Assembly (NCBI GenBank): GCA_963933115.1
Contig: CAWVSL010000011.1
Span: 1 to 64,000 of the forward strand
Length of the DNA stretch: 64,000 nucleotides
From: JALJPB01 sp963933115
GTDB lineage: Bacteria > Pseudomonadota > Gammaproteobacteria > Enterobacterales > Alteromonadaceae
Direction: 5' to 3'
Shown: in pieces, positions 8,392 through 16,613 of the stretch
Position numbering within the stretch: position 1 is the stretch's first letter
Layout: each line of letters begins with the position of its first letter
Notes under the pieces: model-generated
Told to the model about the DNA's origin: nothing
Databases searched by the model: none
Seen by the model: the letters and a program-made list of their open reading frames with translations, nothing else
Position numbers and translations under genes: made by a program

Positions 8392-10560
8392 ATGAAATTT
8401 TTACAATCTGCACTATCACTTGCTATCGCAAGTAGTTTGCTGACGTTACCTAGCCAATCATTTGCCAAAACACCCGCTTTAGGTAAATCTTCTGATACAC
8501 CAGCAGTTAATACCTCAGCTAATACCCTAACCAATACCACAACTGAATCTGATCTTGAAATCATTGTGGTTTCAGGTGATTTTCGTCAACAAAACCTGTT
8601 AAAAACGGCAAATTCTTTATCAGTCATTAATGCGAATGAGATCCAAGCGCGAAATGCTCAAAATTTAGAAGAGATAATAGCCCTTGTCCCTAATGTAAAC
8701 TTTGCCGGGGGCTCACAGCGCGCTCGATACTATCAAATTAGAGGTATAGGTGAGCGGAGTCAGTTTCAAGAGCCGATAAACCCATCAGTTGGCTTAATTA
8801 TTGATGATATTGATTTTACTGGAATAGGTAGCATAGCGTCGACGTTTGATATTGCCCAAACTGAAATATATCGTGGTCCGCAGGGCACACGTTTTGGTGC
8901 TAATGCGATGGCAGGTTTGATTAATATCACGACTAATGCGCCAACGGATGAATTTGAAAGCTCAGTAAGGTTAACGGCGGGTAATTACGGTAGTCTCGGT
9001 GCGGGTGTTGTTTTATCCGGTCCGGCAACCGATGGCATTAATTATCGTGTCGCTATTGAGCAATATCAAAGTGACGGCTTTATTGATAATAGCTACTTAG
9101 GGCTTAAAGATACGAATAATCGTGATGAGCTGACTGTGCGCGGAAAACTAGCCATTAAAGCCAGTAATGATTTAACCATTGATGTTAGTTTAATGCATTT
9201 TAATTTTGATAATGGTTATGATGCTTTTTCGTTAGATAATACCAGAGAAACTTTTTCTGATGAGCCTGGCTTCGACCGTCAAGAAACTAGCGCATTTAGC
9301 AGTAAATTTACCTATACAGGTTTTAATCGTTTCGACTTAACTAGTATCATCAGCTTCGCAGACTCAAGTCTTGCTTATGGTTATGATGAGGATTGGAGTA
9401 ATGCCACTTTATGCCAGCTTAATGATTGTCCTTATGGTGATTATTCATCAGCGGATCATTATTTTAGAGAGCGAGATACACTAACGGCAGAGTTTAGGTT
9501 GTTATCAACGGAAGGAAGTGAGATTTTCAATAATTCCACGACTTGGTTAACTGGTGTTTATGTCAAACAAGACGACGAAGTCCTTTTACGTCAGTACACT
9601 TATCTTTCAGAAGATTTTTCTTCACAATTTGATACTAAGTCATTAGCCATATTTGCCCAATTCGATAGCCAACTAACAGAAAAGTTGAGTTTGATCTCAG
9701 GCATTCGAGTAGAGCAACGTAGCGGTGATTATGTGAATACCGATCCATTAACATTCGCACCTGACGATACTATGGTGGGTGGCAAGTTAGTGTTGTCTTA
9801 TCAGTATAATGACGATAGCTTATTTTATGGCTCAATTAATCGCGGTTACAAAACAGGTGGCGTTAACACCGATGGTAGTTTACCTAAAGCATTAAGAGCA
9901 TTTGAAGCTGAATTTGTTTTAAATTACGAACTCGGTTATAAAGTTAGCCTGTTAGATAATAAGGCTTATATACGTGCCGCTGTTTTTTATATGAACCGTG
10001 ATGATATACAGATTAAAAGTTCATTAACAGAAGTTAGAGACGATGGCAGTGTAGAGTTTACTCCCTACCTAGGGAATGCGGCTACAGGTGTTAATAAAGG
10101 GGTTGAAATTGATTCTGCTTGGCAAATTACAGATAATATTGAGCTTTATGGCTCATTAGGTCTGCTTGATACCACCTTTAGCTACTTTATTAATGCCGAT
10201 GGGGTTAATTTGTCAGGTCGAGAACAGGCACATGCACCTAATTATCAATTTAACCTCGGGGTTAACTATTACTTATCTGAACAGTGGTTAGTAAATGTTA
10301 GTGTTAATGGCAAAGATGACTATTACTTCTCTGATAGTCACGATCAAAAGTCAGACGCTGTTGCTTTAGTGAATGCCTCGGTAAGCTATAAAGTGTCTGA
10401 TTGGCAGTTAAAGCTCTGGGCTCGTAATTTACTGAACAAAGATTATACCACTCGAGGTTTTTACTTTGGTAATGACCCTCGAGATGGTTACACCGCCAAA
10501 GGTTACCAACAGTACGGTGAACCTATGGTGGTTGGTGCAACGTTTGATTATCATTTTTAA
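8392..10560 (+). CDS. TonB-dependent outer-membrane receptor, probably for thiamine
   Basis: 722 residues. Residues 1-26 are a signal peptide (ends SQSFAKT). A TonB-box-like stretch DLEIIVVSGD (about 53-62) precedes a plug domain (about 65-175, with NLEEIIALVPNV and RGPQGTRFGANAMAGLINI). The rest is a 22-strand barrel ending in aromatic YHF, as outer-membrane proteins do. Substrate is inferred from context: a TPP riboswitch sits directly upstream, and a thiamine-binding protein, a PnuC-family transporter and a small-molecule kinase follow. Receptors in this position have been proposed to import thiamine or its precursors. The ATG has only a weak Shine-Dalgarno sequence (AGAG). Confidence 0.9.
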   Translation: MKFLQSALSLAIASSLLTLPSQSFAKTPALGKSSDTPAVNTSANTLTNTTTESDLEIIVVSGDFRQQNLLKTANSLSVINANEIQARNAQNLEEIIALVPNVNFAGGSQRARYYQIRGIGERSQFQEPINPSVGLIIDDIDFTGIGSIASTFDIAQTEIYRGPQGTRFGANAMAGLINITTNAPTDEFESSVRLTAGNYGSLGAGVVLSGPATDGINYRVAIEQYQSDGFIDNSYLGLKDTNNRDELTVRGKLAIKASNDLTIDVSLMHFNFDNGYDAFSLDNTRETFSDEPGFDRQETSAFSSKFTYTGFNRFDLTSIISFADSSLAYGYDEDWSNATLCQLNDCPYGDYSSADHYFRERDTLTAEFRLLSTEGSEIFNNSTTWLTGVYVKQDDEVLLRQYTYLSEDFSSQFDTKSLAIFAQFDSQLTEKLSLISGIRVEQRSGDYVNTDPLTFAPDDTMVGGKLVLSYQYNDDSLFYGSINRGYKTGGVNTDGSLPKALRAFEAEFVLNYELGYKVSLLDNKAYIRAAVFYMNRDDIQIKSSLTEVRDDGSVEFTPYLGNAATGVNKGVEIDSAWQITDNIELYGSLGLLDTTFSYFINADGVNLSGREQAHAPNYQFNLGVNYYLSEQWLVNVSVNGKDDYYFSDSHDQKSDAVALVNASVSYKVSDWQLKLWARNLLNKDYTTRGFYFGNDPRDGYTAKGYQQYGEPMVVGATFDYHF

Positions 10561-10631
10561 TCGGCGTTATTCATACTAAGTAGTTGAGTACAGGGATGTA
10601 CACAGCATCGATAATATCAATAAGAGTCATT

Positions 10632-10919
10632 ATGCAGATATCAATAGAAATTAGTTTATACCCTTTAGCAGAAGATAAATTTAAGACTGAAATTTGGGCT
10701 TTTATCAAACGATTACGATTAGTTGACGGTTTAAACGTGGTGACTAATGGAATGAGTACCCAAGTATTTGGTGAATATGACCTTGCTACAGCCCACGTGA
10801 TGGCAGAAATTAAACACGTACACCAAACACTGGATGCCGCTGTTTTTATTGTTAAGTTTATTGGTGGCGATCGTTCGGTAGTGCAAAGTGAACGCCAATG
10901 TATTGAAGAAGAAATTTAA
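10632..10919 (+). CDS. YkoF/MTH1187-family thiamine-binding protein
   Basis: 95-residue single-domain protein beginning MQISIEISLYPLAEDKFK and containing the HVMAEIKHVHQTLDAAVFIVKF helix-strand. This is the ferredoxin-like fold of the Thiamine_BP (former DUF77) family, whose YkoF member binds thiamine or HMP. An upstream TTG at 10584 is in frame, but the ATG at 10632 starts at the family N-terminus. The stop TAA shares one base with the ATG of the next gene (TAATG), so the two are translationally coupled. With the TPP riboswitch upstream, a cytoplasmic thiamine buffer or sensor role is likely. Direct function is unproven. Confidence 0.75.
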   Translation: MQISIEISLYPLAEDKFKTEIWAFIKRLRLVDGLNVVTNGMSTQVFGEYDLATAHVMAEIKHVHQTLDAAVFIVKFIGGDRSVVQSERQCIEEEI

Positions 10920-11593
10920 TGGCTTCTACCTTTGATTATTTTGTCCAATTACCGTTATTAGAGCTTACGGCTATGTTAATGGCATTAATTTATGTTGTTT
11001 TAGCCGCTAAGGGTAATATTTGGTGTTGGCCTGCTGCTTTTGTCAGTACGGTACTCTATACCACTATTTTCTATGATGTTTATTTGTGGATGGACAGCTT
11101 ATTACAAGTCTATTACATGATTATGGCGGTTTATGGTTGGTATTGTTGGCAACAAAGTGAGGTAAGTGGTGGGAAAATAATAACTGCGACAAACACTTTG
11201 ACGGATGATAAACATGGCATAACTCATTCTTCAACGTTTAAAATCACCACTTGGTCTGTCCATACGCATTTATTAATCATTGGTGCCTTGTCGTTGATTT
11301 CAGCCCTTGTGGGTTGGTTAATGGCTAGCTTTACGCCAGCTCATTTTCCTTATTATGATGCGGCAACAACAGTCTTTGCTATTTTTGCCACTTATATGGT
11401 TACTAAGAAGGTGCTGGAAAACTGGCTCTATTGGTGTGTTATAGATGTTGCCTCTATCTATATCTATTTAGAAAAAGGATTAACGCCAACGGCGGTATTA
11501 TTTGGTCTTTACGTTATTCTAGCCACCTATGGCTATTATCATTGGCGAAAAGTTTATCGGGGCGAACAATTAACCCTTACTAAAAGCCCTTGA
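10919..11593 (+). CDS. pnuT: PnuC-family transporter, thiamine-type (PnuT-like)
   Basis: 224-residue inner-membrane protein with about 7 hydrophobic helices. Family marks are KGNIWCWPAAFVSTVLYT (about 29-46) and, near the C-terminus, LYWCVIDVASIYIYLEKGL (about 174-192). PnuC homologues transport nicotinamide riboside; members next to TPP riboswitches (PnuT) carry thiamine. The loop at about 80-112 is longer than in compact PnuC proteins. It overlaps the preceding gene by one base and is followed after 6 bases by the kinase, consistent with uptake followed by metabolic trapping by phosphorylation. The specificity assignment rests on context. Confidence 0.85.
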   Translation: MASTFDYFVQLPLLELTAMLMALIYVVLAAKGNIWCWPAAFVSTVLYTTIFYDVYLWMDSLLQVYYMIMAVYGWYCWQQSEVSGGKIITATNTLTDDKHGITHSSTFKITTWSVHTHLLIIGALSLISALVGWLMASFTPAHFPYYDAATTVFAIFATYMVTKKVLENWLYWCVIDVASIYIYLEKGLTPTAVLFGLYVILATYGYYHWRKVYRGEQLTLTKSP

Positions 11594-11599
11594 TTTAAG

Positions 11600-12505
11600 A
11601 TGCCTAGATCACACACACAGCAATTAACTGTTCTAATTCAGCAGTTGGCCGAGCTAAGCTGTTTTGCCGGTATTAAGAGCATTAGCTTAATAGAGCAGGG
11701 TGACAGTCACCCATGCTTTAAAGTAGTTGACGTAAACAACCGTTTTTTTGCTAAGTACTTTAAAGACCCTAATGAAAGGCAACCGTATAATAAACTATAT
11801 CAACTAGTCGCTGATGAGGGTTTAAGCCCAGACCTTATCTATGGTGATGAATTTTGGCAGGTTAGCCAATTTGTTGAAGGTACCAGCTTAAGTTTATGCC
11901 CATTATCTGTAAATGAAAAAATCGAACAGGCTATACAGTTGATGGTTCGTTGTCACCAGTCTATTGACGTTAATAAATTAACAGCTATTCCGCTATTAGA
12001 TATGGCCAAGATAATTAAACCACTGACATTAACTTTATCAGCAAGTCAAAAACATATTATTAGTAAAGTCTGTGACATGTTAAGCAGTAGAATAGTCATT
12101 ACCCCTTCAGTGCTTTGCCATGGTGACATCAATTTCTCTAATATTATCTTAGCTAATAAACCTTGGTTATTGGATTTTGACTGTGCACGCTTAGCGGATA
12201 GAGAATTTGATATCGCCATGATGATTGCTGTTAATAACTTAGTCAGTGGCTCGATTTCATCCGTTATTGACTCATGTGTTGAACATTATCAAGTGGCATC
12301 AAATGCAAACATTACAATAGACAAAGAAAAGGTTACGTGTTACCTGTATTTTTCCTTTATTATTAATGGCTTATGGTATTGGGAACAGTCTCGTAATAAC
12401 CGTGATAAATCATTGCAATACCAAGCCTTTATCCAGTTCACACACTTTGACGAATGCAATTTTATCACAGAAAATTTAATGGATGACATGGCTTCGATTG
12501 TATAA
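11600..12505 (+). CDS. Aminoglycoside-phosphotransferase-fold kinase, putative thiamine kinase
   Basis: 301-residue protein of the APH/choline-kinase superfamily. The Brenner-type catalytic loop is LCHGDINFSNIIL (about 173-185, catalytic Asp in HGD, Asn for Mg) and the second Mg site is LLDFDCARLADREFDIA (about 190-206). The N-lobe has the Lys-bearing strand FFAKYFKD. E. coli ThiK belongs to this superfamily and phosphorylates thiamine to thiamine phosphate. As the last gene of a TPP-riboswitch operon with a thiamine-type transporter, thiamine phosphorylation is the likely role. No clear terminator follows. Other small-alcohol substrates such as choline cannot be excluded. Confidence 0.72.
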   Translation: MPRSHTQQLTVLIQQLAELSCFAGIKSISLIEQGDSHPCFKVVDVNNRFFAKYFKDPNERQPYNKLYQLVADEGLSPDLIYGDEFWQVSQFVEGTSLSLCPLSVNEKIEQAIQLMVRCHQSIDVNKLTAIPLLDMAKIIKPLTLTLSASQKHIISKVCDMLSSRIVITPSVLCHGDINFSNIILANKPWLLDFDCARLADREFDIAMMIAVNNLVSGSISSVIDSCVEHYQVASNANITIDKEKVTCYLYFSFIINGLWYWEQSRNNRDKSLQYQAFIQFTHFDECNFITENLMDDMASIV

Positions 12506-12699
12506 CTTTACGTTACTTTATGCCTAATCAAAATTGTAAGATCAGTGAGTACTTAATGTTTTATCCGGTGTTTTTTTTGACTCTTTTGTTGGATAAGTCA
12601 GGATGTAGCCTCGTTAAACTCATCGTTTGTGATGATTTTTAATTTTTGATGGCTGAGGGTTTTAGTCATCCGGTATATTGAATTCAGGTGCCCGGAAAA

Positions 12700-13731
12700 T
12701 TAAATAACAGCAAACCTGCAATAAACTAAACAATTAAAAGCAAGGATATTTTCTTGCGCTTTAATTAGTCTTTGATTAACGGTTTTCTGGTGTTTAACCG
12801 CGTCAATTAACGAAACTTCACAGATAAGACCATTTTTTTCTCCTATCATCAGGTTAGACTTACCTTCAATTAATTTTTGAACCGCAGTAATACCCATTTT
12901 CGTTGCAAGTATTCTATCTTTTGCTACCGGTGAACCTCCACGTTGTATATGGCCTAAAATACATGCGGTAGCATCGATGGATTGATATTCTTTTAGCTGT
13001 TTAACTAGTTTGAGCGCACCACCGGGCCATAAATTTTCTGCCAAAATGATAAGATAACTTTGGTACTTATCTCTTTGTGCCATTTTAATTTCTTGGGCTA
13101 AATGTTTAATCTTAATTTCATATTCTTCTGGGTTGAAATTTTCAAATGAAATCACTCGCTCTGCACCACAGGCAATACCGACATTAAAGGTGATATGTCC
13201 ACTTTGACGGCCCATTAATTGAATAACAAAAACCCGTTCAAAGGCATTTGCGGTATCGCGTATTTTATCAACCGCTTCTATTGCTGTATTGACCGCCGTA
13301 TTAAAACCTATGGTAAAGTCTGTTTTATCTAGGTCATTATCGATAGTGCCCGGTATGCCTATGACTAGTCCTGGATAATATTGCTGTAGACTAATTAAAC
13401 CTGAAAATGAACCATCCCCGCCAATAACTATAAACGCATCAATCTGTTCTTTTAATAAGGTATTAGCGGCTTGCTTTAATCCTTTTTCGCTGAGCATAGC
13501 GGGGCATCGAGCACTTTTTAATATGGTGCCACCCTTATGGATTATATTATTAACATCTTTTAAGGAAAGTTGAACGGCTTCATTTTCAATGAGGCCGTTA
13601 TAACCATGCAAAAAACCCATTACTTCAATGTTGTAATGTGTTGCCGCAATGACAATCGCTCGAATAGCTGCATTCATCCCAGGGGCGTCTCCACCGCTAG
13701 TTAGTACTGCAATTTTAGTCAGTTGAGCCAT
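12700..13731 (-). CDS. pfkA: ATP-dependent 6-phosphofructokinase
   Basis: 343-residue group A phosphofructokinase, making fructose 1,6-bisphosphate from fructose 6-phosphate. Motifs are TSGGDAPGMNAAIRA (about 11-25), the ATP loop GGDGS (104-108), the catalytic loop PGTIDND (127-133, Asp131 expected base), MGRQSGH and the C-terminal LGHIQRGGSPVAKDRILA. E. coli PfkA is 320; the extra residues are mainly a C-terminal tail. It is 142 bases downstream of pykA and separated from it by a terminator. It stands beside a full Entner-Doudoroff operon, which is notable because many marine Alteromonadales lack PfkA. Confidence 0.93.
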   Translation of the reverse strand: MAQLTKIAVLTSGGDAPGMNAAIRAIVIAATHYNIEVMGFLHGYNGLIENEAVQLSLKDVNNIIHKGGTILKSARCPAMLSEKGLKQAANTLLKEQIDAFIVIGGDGSFSGLISLQQYYPGLVIGIPGTIDNDLDKTDFTIGFNTAVNTAIEAVDKIRDTANAFERVFVIQLMGRQSGHITFNVGIACGAERVISFENFNPEEYEIKIKHLAQEIKMAQRDKYQSYLIILAENLWPGGALKLVKQLKEYQSIDATACILGHIQRGGSPVAKDRILATKMGITAVQKLIEGKSNLMIGEKNGLICEVSLIDAVKHQKTVNQRLIKAQENILAFNCLVYCRFAVI

Positions 13732-13823
13732 AATTCATCACCATCCATGGGTTGTTGAAGGTAAAACCAGTCTATTGTCTTCAGATTATAAAAGTAATTT
13801 TCAAAAACACCTTATTTGGGATC

Positions 13824-13850
13824 AAAAAAAGGTAGCCTAAGCTACCTTTA
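13824..13850 (-). terminator. Terminator of pykA (minus strand)
   Basis: Read on the minus strand: AAAGGTAGC-TTA-GGCTACCTTT-TTTT, a 9-10 bp stem with a terminal U-run. It lies 24 bases beyond the pykA stop and separates pykA from pfkA. Confidence 0.85.
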
Positions 13851-13873
13851 CATTAGTTAATTATTGGATAAAA

Positions 13874-15325
13874 TTAACTTAAATGTTCTTTTTTTACTTT
13901 CAATACTTTTAACGTATTAGAGGCGCCAACCGTTTCCATCATATCACCGTGAGTTAATATAACTTTATCACCCACTTGCAAGTCAGATTGTTCGCATACT
14001 GCCGATAATATTTTGTTAGTCAGTATTTTGTCCTCACAATGCGTTGAGTCAAATGATACGGGATATACACCACGGTAAATAGCTGTTTTCCCTAATGTTT
14101 TATCATGGCGAGACAATGAGTAAATAGGTAGGCCAGAAGTGATTCGTGACATTATTTTACTGGTTTGTCCGGACTCTGTTAACGCGATAATAGCTTTAAC
14201 ACCATCTAGGTGGTTGGCAGCGTACATAGCTGACAATGCAATAGTTTCCGAGACTTCATTAAAAACCATTTCAATACGGTGGTTAGAGGTATGAACAGAA
14301 CGCTGTTTTTCAGCACCAATACAAACATTAACCATCGCTTTAACTGTTTCAACAGGGTATTTACCGGCCGCTGTTTCGGCAGATAACATGACAGCATCGG
14401 TACCATCAAGTACTGCGTTGGCAACATCCATAACTTCAGCTCGTGTTGGCATAGGCTGCTCAATCATGGTTTCCATCATTTGAGTTGCTGTGATCACCAC
14501 ACGATTTAACTGACGAGAGCGGGCAATAATGTGTTTTTGCTTACCAACTAATTCAGCATCACCAATTTCAACACCTAAGTCACCACGGGCAACCATAACA
14601 ACATCTGATGCTAAGATTATCCCATCAAGCACTTTATCGTCGTTAACCGCTTCTGCACGTTCAATTTTTGAAACAAGTTGTGCATTACAGCCAGCTTCTT
14701 GAGCTAAAAGGCGTGCTTCACGCATATCACTCGCATCACGAGGAAATGATACCGCTAAAAAGTCTACGTCTATCTTGGCAGCTAATTTTATATCCGCTTT
14801 GTCTTTAAGCGTAAGAGCAGGGGCTGTTAAACCGCCGCCTTGGCGATTTATACCTTTATTATTTGATAAAGGGCCACCGACAGTAACTTCAGTAAAAACA
14901 GAATTTTCAGAGTTACTTAGCACTTTGAGTTGGACACGGCCATCATCGAGTAATAAAATATCACCCGCACTGACATCTTGAACCAATTTTTTATAATCAA
15001 TGCCGACCTTTTCTTGACAGCCTTGACCTTTTTCAAGCGTAGCATCGAGTTCAAATTTATCACCGATAGCCAATTTGATTGGGCCATCTTTAAATGTTGA
15101 CACGCGAATTTTTGGCCCTTGTAGATCCCCTAGAATACCAACATAAATGCCAAGTTCTTTAGCTATTTGGCGCACATTAGTTGCACGGTCGATATGATCT
15201 TGTGGAATACCATGGGAAAAGTTGAGTCTAACAACATTAACACCAGCAGCTAATACCGCTTTAAGGGTTTCTCTATCATCAGTCGCCGGACCTAACGTAG
15301 CAACAATTTTTGTTCTTCTAAGCAT
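13874..15325 (-). CDS. pykA: Pyruvate kinase (PykA type)
   Basis: 483 residues. The enzyme makes pyruvate and ATP from phosphoenolpyruvate. The protein resembles E. coli PykA more than PykF: it opens RRTKIVATLGPATDDRETL and contains NVVRLNFSHG, LGDLQGPKIRVSTFKDG, VMVARGDLGVEIGDAELVG and ITATQMMETMIEQPMPTRAEVMDVANAVLDG (active site and Mg/K site). The C-terminal regulatory domain contains TESGQTSKIMSR. It lies 88 bases downstream of hexR on the same strand. HexR regulates pykA in Shewanella, though I see only a half box (TGTAAT) in the gap here. Confidence 0.95.
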   Translation of the reverse strand: MLRRTKIVATLGPATDDRETLKAVLAAGVNVVRLNFSHGIPQDHIDRATNVRQIAKELGIYVGILGDLQGPKIRVSTFKDGPIKLAIGDKFELDATLEKGQGCQEKVGIDYKKLVQDVSAGDILLLDDGRVQLKVLSNSENSVFTEVTVGGPLSNNKGINRQGGGLTAPALTLKDKADIKLAAKIDVDFLAVSFPRDASDMREARLLAQEAGCNAQLVSKIERAEAVNDDKVLDGIILASDVVMVARGDLGVEIGDAELVGKQKHIIARSRQLNRVVITATQMMETMIEQPMPTRAEVMDVANAVLDGTDAVMLSAETAAGKYPVETVKAMVNVCIGAEKQRSVHTSNHRIEMVFNEVSETIALSAMYAANHLDGVKAIIALTESGQTSKIMSRITSGLPIYSLSRHDKTLGKTAIYRGVYPVSFDSTHCEDKILTNKILSAVCEQSDLQVGDKVILTHGDMMETVGASNTLKVLKVKKEHLS

Positions 15326-15413
15326 CTTAAATTTTGACCTTAATTTGTAATGGAGATATAAGTAATGCCTCTACTATCTAGATATAGCGGCATTAAATAA
15401 TTATACTTTTGAA

Positions 15414-16262
15414 TTAATCTTTTCTTTCAAAGCGTGAGCTTCTTAAACTATCTTTTACTTTTTTCAGGTTATCTCTAAATTTGGTTCCGCGACGTAGAGT
15501 GAATCCCGTTGCTAAAACATCGATCAGAGTTAATTGGGCAATTCTTGATGACATTGGCATATATAAATCAGTATCTTCGGCAACATCAACAGATAAAACT
15601 ATGTTGCACTCTTTTGCTAAAGGTGAGTTCGGGGTAGTTATACCAATAACAGTGGCATCGTTCTCTTTGGCTAAACTAGCGACTTCAACAAGTGATTTTG
15701 TGCGACCGGTGTGAGAGATAACAATAACAACATCTCCTTGCCTACTATTAATAGCACTCATTCGTTGCATTAATATGTCATCAAAATAAACAACAGGGAC
15801 ATTAAATCGGAAAAACTTATTTTGGGCATCGTGAGCAACAACAGCAGAAGCGCCCAGACCAAAGAAAGAAATCTTATTTGCTTGTGTTAATAAATCGACA
15901 GAGCGATTAATGACGTTTGCATCTAAACATTTACGTGAGCGTTCAAGCGATGCCATGGTTGATTCAAAGATTTTATCGGTATATTCATCTGCGGTATCGT
16001 TTTCATCAACATGACGGTTAACGTAAGGGGTACCGTTAGCTAAACTTTGTGCTAAATGCAATTTGAAATCGGGATAGCCTTTAGTATCTAACCTTCTACA
16101 AAAGCGATTAACGGTAGGCTCACTGATATTAGCTTGTTTAGCTAATGCCGCTATACTTGCATGTATTACGGTGGAAGGTTGAGCGAGTATAACGTCAGCA
16201 ACCTTACGTTCAGATTTACTAAATGTCTCTAGTTCATTCGCTATTTTTTCTAAAACATTCAT
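15414..16262 (-). CDS. hexR: RpiR-family transcriptional regulator HexR
   Basis: 282-residue regulator with an N-terminal RpiR-type helix-turn-helix (ERKVADVILAQPS, then ALAKQANISEPTVNRFCRRL, residues about 45-64) and a C-terminal SIS sugar-phosphate-binding domain (SFFGLGASAVVAHDAQNKFFR; VIVISHTGRTKSLVEVA). HexR senses 2-keto-3-deoxy-6-phosphogluconate. In Shewanella and relatives it represses the Entner-Doudoroff genes and activates gluconeogenic ones. An ATG at 16262 was preferred over a TTG two codons earlier because AAAGG then has a 9-base spacing. It is divergent from zwf, with HexR-like palindromes in the shared gap. Confidence 0.93.
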   Translation of the reverse strand: MNVLEKIANELETFSKSERKVADVILAQPSTVIHASIAALAKQANISEPTVNRFCRRLDTKGYPDFKLHLAQSLANGTPYVNRHVDENDTADEYTDKIFESTMASLERSRKCLDANVINRSVDLLTQANKISFFGLGASAVVAHDAQNKFFRFNVPVVYFDDILMQRMSAINSRQGDVVIVISHTGRTKSLVEVASLAKENDATVIGITTPNSPLAKECNIVLSVDVAEDTDLYMPMSSRIAQLTLIDVLATGFTLRRGTKFRDNLKKVKDSLRSSRFERKD

Positions 16263-16475
16263 ATTCAATGGCCTTTAAAGTGCATTGTCGTCACTTGACT
16301 TATAACAAACTGTAATTTATTTTCTAGTTATAAAACAGCAATTATGAAACTTTATTTCATAATTGTCTTAATATAAGCCAAAACCGATCATATTTGCAAA
16401 CAATTTAATAGCGCTCGCTTGTTTTTTTAAAGTAATTTCTTTCATAAGCTCAATAAAACCTACAAATACAATTAA

Positions 16476-16490
16476 TGTTGTAAAATTACA
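16476..16490. promoter_or_regulatory. HexR-like operator 1 upstream of zwf
   Basis: TGTTGTAAAATTACA matches the published HexR palindrome TGTAATNNNATTACA at 10 of 12 fixed positions; the 3' half-site is perfect. It is 124 bases ahead of the zwf ATG and would allow repression of the ED operon or HexR autoregulation. Confidence 0.5.
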
Positions 16491-16536
16491 GAAAGTTCTT
16501 TACTGATAATCTATCAACAGTTAAATTAGGGGCAAA

Positions 16537-16551
16537 TGTAGTTTAGTTACA
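16537..16551. promoter_or_regulatory. HexR-like operator 2 upstream of zwf
   Basis: TGTAGTTTAGTTACA, an inverted repeat with TGTA/TACA ends and 10 of 12 positions matching the HexR consensus. It is 63 bases ahead of the zwf ATG, overlapping where a promoter is expected, as fits a repressor site. Confidence 0.6.
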
Positions 16552-16613
16552 ATATTCAACTTGGTAAGTGTTTTATTTAATTATTGATATAGCCAAGATA
16601 AATACTCGAGATA

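Larger units (their letters stand above)
16269..16613 (+). other. hexR-zwf divergent regulatory gap
   Basis: 345-base AT-rich interval between two divergent genes. It carries two HexR-type palindromes nearer zwf (separate entries). It also carries an imperfect inverted repeat AATTATGAAA-CTT-TATTTCATAATT (about 16340-16363) nearer hexR, which could be another operator. I see no small ORF of interest. Confidence 0.6.
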
